Assembly: GCA_016285215.1 (NCBI GenBank)
Contig: JAEEQI010000045.1
Location: 1-15,429 of the forward strand
Source: Bacteroidales bacterium
GTDB lineage: Bacteria; Bacteroidota; Bacteroidia; Bacteroidales; UBA932
DNA: 15,429 bases
Reading direction: 5' to 3'
Part shown: in pieces, positions 8,690 through 15,121 of the stretch
Position numbering within the stretch: the first letter of the stretch is position 1
Layout: every line of letters begins with the position of its first letter
Made by a program: the position numbers and the translations under genes
The notes under the pieces: model-generated
What the model was told of the DNA's origin: nothing
The model's input: the letters and a program-made list of their open reading frames with translations, nothing else
The model's database searches: none

Positions 8690-9826
8690 TTATTGTTTTT
8701 TGCGGATTAATATGCGAGCATAGGGTTTTTCCGGTTTTCCGTCTTGAATGAAGTATAATTGTCCATCTCTGAGACTTTTGTTTAGTTTTTTTAATTCACG
8801 GTTAAACGGCTTTAGTCCCAATTCCTTACCTGAATCTCCCTCTGCACAACCTACTATTTCAAATTGCTCCGGACAATAACTACCCGGGAAAGTTTTAGGA
8901 ACACCCATAACTCCTTCATAATCTGACGGAATGGCGTCTACATATGGAACATCAATTGCATCATAATTAGCATATCTTATATATCCGTTCTCGCGTATCT
9001 CTTTGTGTTTTCCATAGCGAATGTTGTCTTTCATCGTCATCAGTTGAAGAGGCTCGTGACGTCTTCCATGATCTAAATTTGTAAACCAGCAAACGCCTGG
9101 AACCTTGATGAAATTGTCTTCAGGATTAAAACCTTTAGATCGAACAAACTTCTGGTTTGCCTCCAAATAATTAGCGTAGGGAGCTTTATAAATCATTGAA
9201 AGATTAAAGCCTACACCTGACCAGATCTGGTTGTTTTTGATGAGGGGAAATATTTCTTTGTAGGTTATGACATTAATACTACCAATCACCAAGAACTGTT
9301 TTGCTCCTTTTATTATCCACCCAAGAAACTCCCTGAAAAGACTGAAGGGCGGGTTGGTTACGATGATATCGGCCTGGTCTCTGAGGGTGCATACTTCGGG
9401 GGAGCGGAAGTCGCCGTCGCCTTCGAGATAGTGCCACTCCAGGTCGTCCAAATCTATTCTGCCGCTACCGTTGGTGTCGCGGGTGAGTTCGAAAATCTTT
9501 CCTTTGATACGGGTTTTATCCATATCAAACAGAGGACTCTCTGTCTCAAAGAGGGTGGGCTCGTAGTCTTTATACTTCTTGCTCTCTACTGCATAGGATG
9601 TACTGATGAGTCGTTTCAAGCCCAAGCGCTCGAAGTTCTGGGCAAAGAAGCGAGTGAAATTACTCCACTCGGGATCATCGCACGGAAGAAGGACCGTCTT
9701 GTCACGGAAGGTGTCCGGGTTGTACTCCAGATAAGCGTTGATCTCCTTCTGGATATCCGCATACTGGGTGTAGAACTCGTCATTCTTGGCAGCCTTAGCG
9801 GCGCCAAGATTCGAATTGTTGGCCAT
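8690..9826 (-). CDS. EcoRI-family adenine-specific DNA methyltransferase
   Basis: A 378-residue N6-adenine methyltransferase of the EcoRI methylase family (EcoRI_methylase Pfam type). It transfers a methyl group from S-adenosylmethionine to adenine in a short target. Signs are KNDEFYTQY near residue 15, [15 protein letters not shown] with the family form of the cofactor region near residue 47, and catalytic motif IV NPPF at 158-161, followed by [21 protein letters not shown]. Residues after about 165 presumably read the target. The codons up to the NPPF motif are GC-rich (about 60% in the sampled line at 9361-9420), while those after it are about 38% GC. The start at 9826 is preceded by a long structured leader. 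It is the first gene of a two-gene operon with the DUF262-HNH protein and should protect host DNA from it. The recognised sequence need not be GAATTC. Confidence 0.9.
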   Translation of the reverse strand: MANNSNLGAAKAAKNDEFYTQYADIQKEINAYLEYNPDTFRDKTVLLPCDDPEWSNFTRFFAQNFERLGLKRLISTSYAVESKKYKDYEPTLFETESPLFDMDKTRIKGKIFELTRDTNGSGRIDLDDLEWHYLEGDGDFRSPEVCTLRDQADIIVTNPPFSLFREFLGWIIKGAKQFLVIGSINVITYKEIFPLIKNNQIWSGVGFNLSMIYKAPYANYLEANQKFVRSKGFNPEDNFIKVPGVCWFTNLDHGRRHEPLQLMTMKDNIRYGKHKEIRENGYIRYANYDAIDVPYVDAIPSDYEGVMGVPKTFPGSYCPEQFEIVGCAEGDSGKELGLKPFNRELKKLNKSLRDGQLYFIQDGKPEKPYARILIRKKQ

Positions 9827-9829
9827 AAG

Positions 9830-9860
9830 CTGCGCTTCTTATGGCATCTGCGACTTATCC
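9830..9860 (-). promoter_or_regulatory. possible start-site sequestering segment of the methyltransferase mRNA
   Basis: On the - strand, AAGCGCAG (9837-9830) lies 4-11 bases before the methyltransferase ATG and is the exact complement of CTGCGCTT (9966-9959) in the leader. A few bases upstream, GGATAAGTC (9860-9852) is a direct copy of the leader's own stem strand (9984-9976) and can pair with GACTTATC (9946-9939). Both features would let the leader either hide or expose the ribosome-binding region. This is a pairing possibility seen in the bases, not a demonstrated fold. Confidence 0.4.
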
Positions 9861-9881
9861 TGACACGGACCTCCCGGGCAC

Positions 9882-9912
9882 AAAAAAGGCATGGACTTTT
9901 CTAATCCATGCC
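9882..9912 (-). terminator. intrinsic terminator inside the methyltransferase leader
   Basis: On the - strand GGCATGGA (9912-9905) and TCCATGCC (9895-9888) form a perfect 8-base stem with a 9-base loop, followed at once by six T (9887-9882). This is a standard Rho-independent terminator and is only oriented correctly for the - strand. It lies about 55 bases before the methyltransferase ATG, so it would stop transcription coming from the leader before the gene unless prevented. Three bases of its 5' arm are shared with the outermost leader stem. Confidence 0.7.
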
Positions 9913-10016
9913 CGAGGCCCTAGGAAGCCTAGTCAACAGATAAGTCGAGTCCACGCCTAAGCGCAGACATTCACTGACTTATCCGGGTCAACTCTGAAAT
10001 TTCCTAGGTTTCGGGC
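9910..10016 (-). ncRNA. candidate structured leader RNA or small RNA
   Basis: Read on the - strand, four nested helices can be paired by eye. P1 is GCCCGA (10016-10011) with TCGGGC (9915-9910). P2 is CCTAGGAA (10008-10001) with TTCCTAGG (9926-9919). P3 is GATAAGTC (9983-9976) with GACTTATC (9946-9939). P4 is GTCTGCGC (9968-9961) with GCGTGGAC (9956-9949), closed by a TTAG loop and including two G-U pairs. The terminator follows directly. With the promoter-like element at 10075-10108 this would give an RNA of roughly 185 bases ending at the T-run, or a leader of about 240 bases when read through. No known RNA family is recognised. It may be an attenuator for the methyltransferase or an independent RNA; tandem palindromes used as protein operators are the alternative. 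Confidence 0.5.
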
Positions 10017-10074
10017 AACCGAATAAATAGCAAATGCTATGATTATGTAACGCACTCTTCAAATGAATGCTTCA

Positions 10075-10108
10075 CAAATGTAATGAATTTTGATAAGAAA
10101 CACACAAA
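10075..10108 (-). promoter_or_regulatory. Bacteroidetes-type promoter for the methyltransferase leader
   Basis: On the - strand, TACATTTG (10082-10075) matches the Bacteroidetes -7 consensus TAnnTTTG exactly, and a TTTG at 10108-10105 can serve as the -33 element. The 22-base spacing is one or two bases longer than usual. Transcription would start near 10068. The surrounding 10020-10140 is strongly AT-rich and holds no gene. Confidence 0.5.
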
Positions 10109-10180
10109 ATACCATCTGAAACAACACAACTTTTCTTACGAATGTAGGATTTCCGGACCGGCTTTTCTATCTTGTCGGGC

Positions 10181-11089
10181 ATGAAAGAATCCTATCATAT
10201 CTGCTTCACTTCGCACGACGAAGTGATGTTCCGGGATGAGGAAGACCACGGAATGTTTGTCAATCTCATGGCTCTCCGGAGCTTTGCTGAACAAACCGAA
10301 ATACTGGCTGATGCGGAGATGTCCACCCATGTCCATCTGAACATCTTTTCGGGAGCCCCCATACATTTCGCTTCCAACCTTAGGCTATCTTATACGCGAT
10401 ACTTTAATAGAAAGTACAATCGGGCCGGACGCCTGGGACAAAAGAACACATTCCTATTAAAGGTACTGGGGCACGTCCATCAGATGGTTCTGGAGAACTA
10501 CATCTTACGCAATGGTTTGCACCACGGCGCTGCGCCTACAGCCTTTGGATACAAGTACTGCAGCGTAAGAGATATGTTTGTAGAAGATATCTGCTTCCAA
10601 ATAGAAAAACCTTTCTCCTGGAACCGGGCCGAAATGGCCGCCATCCTGCCCCGCCACACCGAGTTCCCCGATGAGTTCCAGATGAACGAAAACGGCATCT
10701 TCGTACGCCGCAGTTTTATGGAACTCCGCCGGGCCGAGCAGTTCTACGGCTCACCCCGTAATTACCTCTACCAAATGAATCGCCTCACGGATGAAAGCTG
10801 GGAGCGGGAGCAACAGGAAGACAGAACCGATAAACCCATCACGCTAGGAGACGTAGAGCACGCCGACGAAACGACTATCGCCCAGATGCTTAAGAATGAG
10901 TCGGCCCGAAACTTCAGCCACACCCGCCTTCAGGATCTGGACGTCTGCCGGCTCATTGACAAAGAAATCCTCCAGGGCACATGCTCCGTATACCAACTGT
11001 CAGATACGAAGAAGCAACAAATCTCAAGGCTGCTATTCCATGAATTTCACCTGCCGGATTACCAGATTCGCCGCTGCATTCCCTTCTAG
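10181..11089 (+). CDS. REP-associated tyrosine transposase (RAYT, Y1/HUH family)
   Basis: A 302-residue protein with the transposase-17 (Y1_Tnp) fold of IS200-like and REP-associated transposases, which nick single-stranded DNA at palindromes through a tyrosine. The N-terminus YHICFTSHDEVMFRDEEDHGMF matches the family opening. The HUH metal motif is H50-V51-H52, and the best candidate nucleophile is Y107 in NYILRNGLHHG, 55 residues further on. YTRYFNRKYNRAGRL is the usual segment between them. Residues 190-302 form a longer C-terminal part with a possible helical DNA-binding segment. The ATG at 10181 is chosen; a TTG nine bases earlier is the only in-frame alternative before a stop at 10145. 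Only five bases separate its stop from a BIME-like palindrome doublet, and matching doublets lie at 7373 and 13482, so these are its likely substrates. RAYTs do not normally move as ordinary insertion sequences. Confidence 0.85.
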   Translation: MKESYHICFTSHDEVMFRDEEDHGMFVNLMALRSFAEQTEILADAEMSTHVHLNIFSGAPIHFASNLRLSYTRYFNRKYNRAGRLGQKNTFLLKVLGHVHQMVLENYILRNGLHHGAAPTAFGYKYCSVRDMFVEDICFQIEKPFSWNRAEMAAILPRHTEFPDEFQMNENGIFVRRSFMELRRAEQFYGSPRNYLYQMNRLTDESWEREQQEDRTDKPITLGDVEHADETTIAQMLKNESARNFSHTRLQDLDVCRLIDKEILQGTCSVYQLSDTKKQQISRLLFHEFHLPDYQIRRCIPF

Positions 11090-11094
11090 CCTTT

Positions 11095-11229
11095 GCCGGC
11101 TCGACATGGAATCGGCCTTTCGCAAGCCTCCAACTGTCGTGGTGGCATTGTTTTCGGCCCGAAATGCGGGATTCCTTGCCGGCTTGACATATTATCGGCC
11201 CTAGAGGGACTTCCGACTGTCGAGGCGGC
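11095..11229 (+). repeat. BIME-like double palindrome, copy B
   Basis: Hairpin 1 has arms GCCGGCTCGACA (11095-11106) and TGTCGTGGTGGC (11135-11146). Hairpin 2 has arms GCCGGCTTGACA (11178-11189) and TGTCGAGGCGGC (11218-11229). Both have a few mismatches. It follows the RAYT stop by five bases and precedes the convergent GH92 stop by six bases, so it fills the whole gap. Its linker and hairpin-2 left half are almost identical to copy A. It lacks the CCGG palindrome that accompanies copies A and C. Confidence 0.85.
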
Positions 11230-11235
11230 AACGGC

Positions 11236-13440
11236 CTATTTCCAGGAGATGACCTTCGTGTTCAGTAAGGCGGCGTGCGAGATGCGGTAGCCCTGCGACT
11301 TGCCGTCCACAGTAGCCCGTTTGGCCTGAGGTGCACGCGTAATGGTGAGCTGCGAACCGCCGGGGAGCGTAACCACCGCTTTGTCAAAGGTGGGACGCGT
11401 AAGGGTAAAGTCGGGATTGGCGGGGCAGTCGGGATAGAAGCCCAGCATAGAGAACACCGCCCAGGCACTCATAGTGCCGGTGTCGTCGTTGCCGGGGATG
11501 CCGTCCGGGGCGTTCTTGTAGTTGGTGGAGAGAATCTTCTCTACGGCGGCCCAGGTGCGGGGTTCATAGCCCTTGAAGTGGCTGAACAGGTAGGCGTAGA
11601 TAATGTCCGGCTCGTTGGCAGGGTCGTATAGACCGTTGTCAAACACGTGCTGGAGGTTGTTCACAAAGGCCTTGGTGCCGCCCTGGAGCTTGGCGTAACC
11701 TTGGACGTCGTGCGGAACGGCAAAGGTGTAGTTCCAGGCGCTGCCCTCGTGGAAACCGGGGGCGTTGGAGAAATCGGCCCCGTCTTCCGGGTCAAACGGA
11801 GTAAGGAAACTGCCGTCTTTCATTATGGGACGGAGGCACTTGTCGGCCGGGCTCCAGTAGTGCTTGTAGCCCAGGGAGCGCTGGTAGAAGCGCTGGGCAT
11901 CGGCCTTGTGACCCAGGTCTGCCGCCAGCTTGGAAAGGGCATAATCGGCCACGTAGTACTCCAGGGCGTGGGAGACGGAGTTGTCTCCGGAGAAGTCGGC
12001 GCTGAAGTAGTTTAAAGGAATATAACCCAGTTGCACATACGGGTCGTTGTCGGGTCTCATCAGGTTCCGGGCACCCGGGGTGTCGGCACTCTTGAGGAAG
12101 GCCTGGTAGGCCGTCTCTATGTCAAAATCTCTGAGACCGCGGAGCCACGTGTCGGCTATGACGCAGATGGCGGGGTCTCCTTCCATTGTCCACGTTTCGC
12201 GGCCGTAAAGCTCCCACTTGGGCATCCAGCCCCACTCGCGGTACTGGTCAATCATAGAGCGGACCATATCGGTCTGCTTCTCGGGCCAGAGGAGGGTCAT
12301 CAGCTGGTGCAGGTTGCGGTAGGTGTCCCATAGTGAGTAAACGGTGTAACGCGTGTGGCCCGGCTCCACCTTTCCAATTCCGCCGCTCTCCATCAGGGGA
12401 TAGCGGCCGTCTACGTCGTTGAGCACGTTGGGGTGCAGGAGGGCGTGGTACAGGGCGGTGTAGAAGATGGTGCGCTGGTCCGGGGTGCCGCCTTCGATGG
12501 CAATGCGGCCCAGGTGGTTGTTCCATTCTTCATTGGCCTGCTTGCAAATCTTGTCAAAGGCAAAGCCCTGCTGCTCGGCTTCCAGGTTCTGGCGGGCGCC
12601 TTCGATGCTCACGAAGGAAACGCCCATCTGCACCTGGATCTGCTCTCCGGGCTGCAGGTCCTCGTAGTGGAACCAGTAACCAATGTCGTCTCCGCTGAGC
12701 TCGCGGCTGTAGTTGGCGTAGATCTTATACTTGCCGGCGTCGGCGTCCCAGGCTGCTTCGGCCGTCATAGGGCGCTGCTTTTTCCAGTAGCCGGCGCTCT
12801 CGGGAGCCTTGCTCACGCGCAGGACAAAGTACAGCGGGAAAACGGCGTTGCGGTTGTAGCAGAAGGTGCCCATCAGCTTGAGGCCTTCAATCTCCGTGGC
12901 ACTGACTTGCCGCACCGTGGCGCCGCTCTCGTTGGTGAGGCCTTCGCCCAGGTTGAGGAGGATGTTGCCCTCCCCGCCGGGGAAGGTGTATCGCTCCAGG
13001 GAGGTGCGGGTGGTGGCGGTGGCTTCGGCCTGGATGCCGTTCAAAAGCTCTACGCTGTAGTAGCCGGGGTGAGCCACCTCGTTGCGGTACTCGCTGCCAT
13101 AGATATGGTAGTCTACCTGCAGCGGGCCCGTGGTGGGCATAGTGAGCAGGGAGCCCAGTTCCGGACAGCCCACGCCGGAGAGGTTCACGTGCGTAAAGCC
13201 GGTGAAGAAGCTGTTCTCGGCCACATACGGCGTGCTCCACCAGCGGCTGTCCTTGTCCCAGGTGTTCAGCTGTGAGCCCATTACGTTGAACGGACTCACG
13301 CTCATAAGGCCGTTGGGCACCACCGCGCCGGGATTGCACGCGCCAAAGTTGGACGTGCCAATGAACGGGTTCACCCACTCGGTCTGGGCGTAGAGCGCAC
13401 CGCTGAGCAGCAGGGCGGCAAGGACAGCAAACTTTCTCAT
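11236..13440 (-). CDS. GH92 alpha-mannosidase, secreted
   Basis: A 734-residue family 92 enzyme, a calcium-dependent inverting exo-alpha-mannosidase, full length for the family. The start is the ATG at 13440, giving a clear signal peptide (MRKFAVLAALLLSGALYAQ, cleavage likely after AQ) with no lipobox. An ORF open further upstream only translates the intergenic palindromes. Family landmarks are VNPFIGTSNFG at the mature N-terminus, IEGGTPDQRTIFYTALYHALLHPN, YSLWDTYRNLHQL, FHEGSAWNYTFAVPHD (E565, candidate general acid) and PGNDDTGTMSAWAVFSMLGFYP (D652/D653 region, candidate base). It is the last of three tandem mannosidase genes on this strand. Linkage specificity (alpha-1,2, 1,3, 1,4 or 1,6) cannot be decided by eye. 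Together with GH125 it would trim high-mannose N-glycan or yeast mannan in the periplasm. Confidence 0.94.
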   Translation of the reverse strand: MRKFAVLAALLLSGALYAQTEWVNPFIGTSNFGACNPGAVVPNGLMSVSPFNVMGSQLNTWDKDSRWWSTPYVAENSFFTGFTHVNLSGVGCPELGSLLTMPTTGPLQVDYHIYGSEYRNEVAHPGYYSVELLNGIQAEATATTRTSLERYTFPGGEGNILLNLGEGLTNESGATVRQVSATEIEGLKLMGTFCYNRNAVFPLYFVLRVSKAPESAGYWKKQRPMTAEAAWDADAGKYKIYANYSRELSGDDIGYWFHYEDLQPGEQIQVQMGVSFVSIEGARQNLEAEQQGFAFDKICKQANEEWNNHLGRIAIEGGTPDQRTIFYTALYHALLHPNVLNDVDGRYPLMESGGIGKVEPGHTRYTVYSLWDTYRNLHQLMTLLWPEKQTDMVRSMIDQYREWGWMPKWELYGRETWTMEGDPAICVIADTWLRGLRDFDIETAYQAFLKSADTPGARNLMRPDNDPYVQLGYIPLNYFSADFSGDNSVSHALEYYVADYALSKLAADLGHKADAQRFYQRSLGYKHYWSPADKCLRPIMKDGSFLTPFDPEDGADFSNAPGFHEGSAWNYTFAVPHDVQGYAKLQGGTKAFVNNLQHVFDNGLYDPANEPDIIYAYLFSHFKGYEPRTWAAVEKILSTNYKNAPDGIPGNDDTGTMSAWAVFSMLGFYPDCPANPDFTLTRPTFDKAVVTLPGGSQLTITRAPQAKRATVDGKSQGYRISHAALLNTKVISWK

Positions 13441-13458
13441 AGAAATGTGGTCTTTGTA

Positions 13459-13466
13459 CAAAAGTA
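13459..13466 (-). promoter_or_regulatory. possible -7 promoter element of the GH92 gene
   Basis: On the - strand TACTTTTG matches TAnnTTTG and lies 18 bases before the GH92 start codon, implying a very short 5' UTR. No TTTG is found at the usual -33 distance, where the palindromic repeat begins, so the match is only suggestive. Confidence 0.3.
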
Positions 13467-13481
13467 CGAATATTTTTTGAG

Positions 13482-13616
13482 ACCGCCTCGACAACTGGAA
13501 GTGCCTGTGGGGCAGATTTCGTGTCGAGCCGGCAGGGAAAAGTGGGCTACGGGCCGAAAACAGTGCCGCCTCGACAGCCGGAAGTGCCGGTAGGGCAGAT
13601 TTCGTGTCGAGGCGGC
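13482..13616 (-). repeat. BIME-like double palindrome, copy C (inverted)
   Basis: On the + strand the arms are CCGCCTCGACA (13483-13493) with TGTCGAGCCGGC (13522-13533), and GCCGCCTCGACA (13565-13576) with TGTCGAGGCGGC (13605-13616), the latter perfect over 12 bases. Read on the - strand the order is CCGG palindrome, hairpin, linker with TGTTTTCGGCCCG, hairpin, exactly as in copy A. The loops share GAAATCTGCCC with copy A. It lies between the GH125 stop and the GH92 start, within a tandem gene pair, again beginning at the 3' end of a gene. Confidence 0.85.
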
Positions 13617-13625
13617 AAGGGAGAG

Positions 13626-13647
13626 ATCCCCGGTCGGAGCCGGGGAT
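13626..13647 (-). repeat. CCGG-type palindrome, second copy
   Basis: ATCCCCGG (13626-13633) and CCGGGGAT (13640-13647) repeat the element at 7338-7359, with GATCTCTCC-like flanks shared on the - strand. It begins 24 bases after the GH125 stop and lies directly against palindrome doublet C. Confidence 0.7.
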
Positions 13648-13670
13648 GACGCAGAAGTCGGGGCCCGGGC

Positions 13671-15071
13671 CTACTTGATTGAATTCAGTACCGGCAGTTT
13701 GCCGTCTTTGACGAGTTTGAGAACGAGCTCGCCAAAGAGGGTGTTTTGCCAGGCAAACCACGGGCGGGTGAAGTTGGAGGCGTCGTCCTTGTGGAAGCTC
13801 TCGTGGATGAAGCCCAGACCGGCATCGGTGCGCAGGAGCTGTTCCATACAGGCTTTGATCTCTGCATCGTCAGTAGCCGTGAAGGCCTTCATCATAATGC
13901 TCATAGGCCAGATGGCTTCCAGGCCAATGTGGGGTCCGCCAATGCCTTCGCCGGCCTTTCCCTTCCAGAAATAAGGATTGGAGGTACTCCAGACAAACTG
14001 ACGGGTATTCTGATACAGGGGATCGGAGGCCATCTCGGGAATCAGATAGGCCAGGGACAGGAGGGAAGGAACGTTGGCGTCGTCCATCATATAGGCGTTG
14101 CCAAAGCCGTCTACCTCGTAAGCGTAAATGTCTCCAAAGTCCGGGTGATTGACCACGGCGTACTTCTTAAGGGCGCCTTCCACCTCGTTGGCCAGTTTGG
14201 TGCAACGGTCGGCCAGTTCGGGCTTGTTGTTAACCTCAGAGAGGATCTCTGCCATCTGGCGCAAAGCGCTCACGGCAAAGAAGTTAGAGGGCACCAGGAA
14301 CTCAAACTGGGTGGCATCGTCGGAAGGACGGAAAGAAGAGCAGATGAGCCCCACCGGGTTCACGGGATGTCCGCGGCCCACGCGGGCCTTGGTATCCAGC
14401 TGGCGGTCGGTCTTGCGCAGGAAGTAGTACGGACCGTCTCCGTTCTTGCGCTGCTGTACGGTAAAGGTCTCCAGGATATTATCCACGGTCTTGAGCCAGA
14501 CCTCGTCAAACACGGAAGCGTCTCCGGTAACTTTCCAATAATGATGGGCCAGACGTACGGGATAACAGTGTGAGTCAATCTCCCACTTGCGCTCCCACAC
14601 GTTGGGATCCTGCGGCTTTCCGGTCTCATCGGGGTCTCCGGCATCTCCGGTGGGACCCTGGTTAAAGGCGTTGGCGTAAGGATCTATATTGATGAGCGTA
14701 AACTGCTGTTTAATAACGCCGGCCAGCATCTTCTGCAGGTGGGCGTCCTCTGCACACAGATCTACATAAGGCCACACCTGGGCACCGGAATCTCGGAGCC
14801 ACATAGCGTGGATATCTCCGGTGTACACAAAGGTAAGACCCGTTTCCTCATCAAAATGAACGGTGGTGTCCAGCGTATTGGGGAAGCAGTTTTGGAACAT
14901 CCAGCGCAGCTTGGGATTGGTAAGCTGCGGAGCCACCTCTGCTATCTTGGCCTCCACCGCCTCCGACACAAACAGGCGGTCCTGCGGCGCAGGCCGCTGG
15001 TCGGGGTATTTCTGTGCGCAGGCGCTAAGGGCCAGCAATGAAAGGATGGAAACCACCAACAATCTTTTCAT
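13671..15071 (-). CDS. GH125 exo-alpha-1,6-mannosidase lipoprotein
   Basis: A 466-residue family 125 enzyme. Characterised members are metal-independent inverting exo-alpha-1,6-mannosidases. The N-terminus MKRLLVVSILSLLALSACAQ has lipobox LSAC, so Cys18 is probably lipidated; no acidic surface-export signal follows, which favours the periplasmic face. Conserved stretches are VYTGDIHAMWLRDSGAQVWPY, KWEIDSHCYPVRLAH, FRPSDDATQFEFLVPSN, GEGIGGPH and FIHESFHKDDASNFTRPWFAW. D251 (first Asp of SDD) and E424 (HESF) are 173 residues apart, the same spacing as the acid D220 and base E393 I recall for the Clostridium perfringens enzyme, so both catalytic residues appear intact. The gene follows a GH92 gene by 50 bases and precedes another GH92, forming a mannose-trimming set. 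Confidence 0.95.
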   Translation of the reverse strand: MKRLLVVSILSLLALSACAQKYPDQRPAPQDRLFVSEAVEAKIAEVAPQLTNPKLRWMFQNCFPNTLDTTVHFDEETGLTFVYTGDIHAMWLRDSGAQVWPYVDLCAEDAHLQKMLAGVIKQQFTLINIDPYANAFNQGPTGDAGDPDETGKPQDPNVWERKWEIDSHCYPVRLAHHYWKVTGDASVFDEVWLKTVDNILETFTVQQRKNGDGPYYFLRKTDRQLDTKARVGRGHPVNPVGLICSSFRPSDDATQFEFLVPSNFFAVSALRQMAEILSEVNNKPELADRCTKLANEVEGALKKYAVVNHPDFGDIYAYEVDGFGNAYMMDDANVPSLLSLAYLIPEMASDPLYQNTRQFVWSTSNPYFWKGKAGEGIGGPHIGLEAIWPMSIMMKAFTATDDAEIKACMEQLLRTDAGLGFIHESFHKDDASNFTRPWFAWQNTLFGELVLKLVKDGKLPVLNSIK

Positions 15072-15088
15072 AACAAGTAGAATTAGAG

Positions 15089-15109
15089 ATTCTTCGCTCC
15101 GCTCAGAAT
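15089..15109. repeat. short dispersed palindrome (ATTCT...AGAAT)
   Basis: The sequence ATTCTTCGCTCCGCTCAGAAT, followed by GAC, is an imperfect palindrome in the short gap between two mannosidase genes. Sequences of this form are, from general knowledge, found as intergenic repeats in many unrelated bacteria. Here it occurs once, so the repeat status is inferred. Confidence 0.4.
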
Positions 15110-15121
15110 GACAAATACTGT

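Larger units (their letters stand above)
7422..11202. mobile_element. restriction/RAYT segment bracketed by 59-base direct repeats
   Basis: The stretches 7422-7480 and 11144-11202 are the same sequence in the same orientation, with differences only at 7443/11165 and 7454/11176 (57 of 59 identical). Each covers the linker and the left half of hairpin 2 of a BIME-like repeat. Between them lie the DUF262-HNH gene, the EcoRI-type methyltransferase gene and the RAYT transposase, DNA that is partly much more AT-rich than the flanking glycosidase genes. The layout is that of an acquired segment sitting between the ends of two formerly adjacent convergent gene clusters. Whether it entered by homologous recombination between such repeats or in another way is not shown by the sequence; no integrase or target-site duplication is visible. 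Confidence 0.5.

Noticed and set aside
7515..9826. The leader RNA as a guide RNA of an IscB/TnpB-like nuclease
   Set aside because: No RuvC-type or IscB protein is present; the HNH protein carries DUF262 instead, so a guide role has no support beyond the presence of structure.
9431..9904. 157-codon + strand frame across the methyltransferase start and its leader
   Set aside because: It runs antisense through the conserved methyltransferase N-terminus and has no recognisable features; the leader is better explained as structured RNA or DNA.
10172..10180. TTG start nine bases upstream for the RAYT gene
   Set aside because: The ATG at 10181 fits the family N-terminus; the TTG only adds three residues.
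13441..13761. N-terminal extension of the GH92 frame up to 13761
   Set aside because: The extra residues translate the palindromic repeats and the 3' end of GH125; the signal peptide at 13440 marks the real start.
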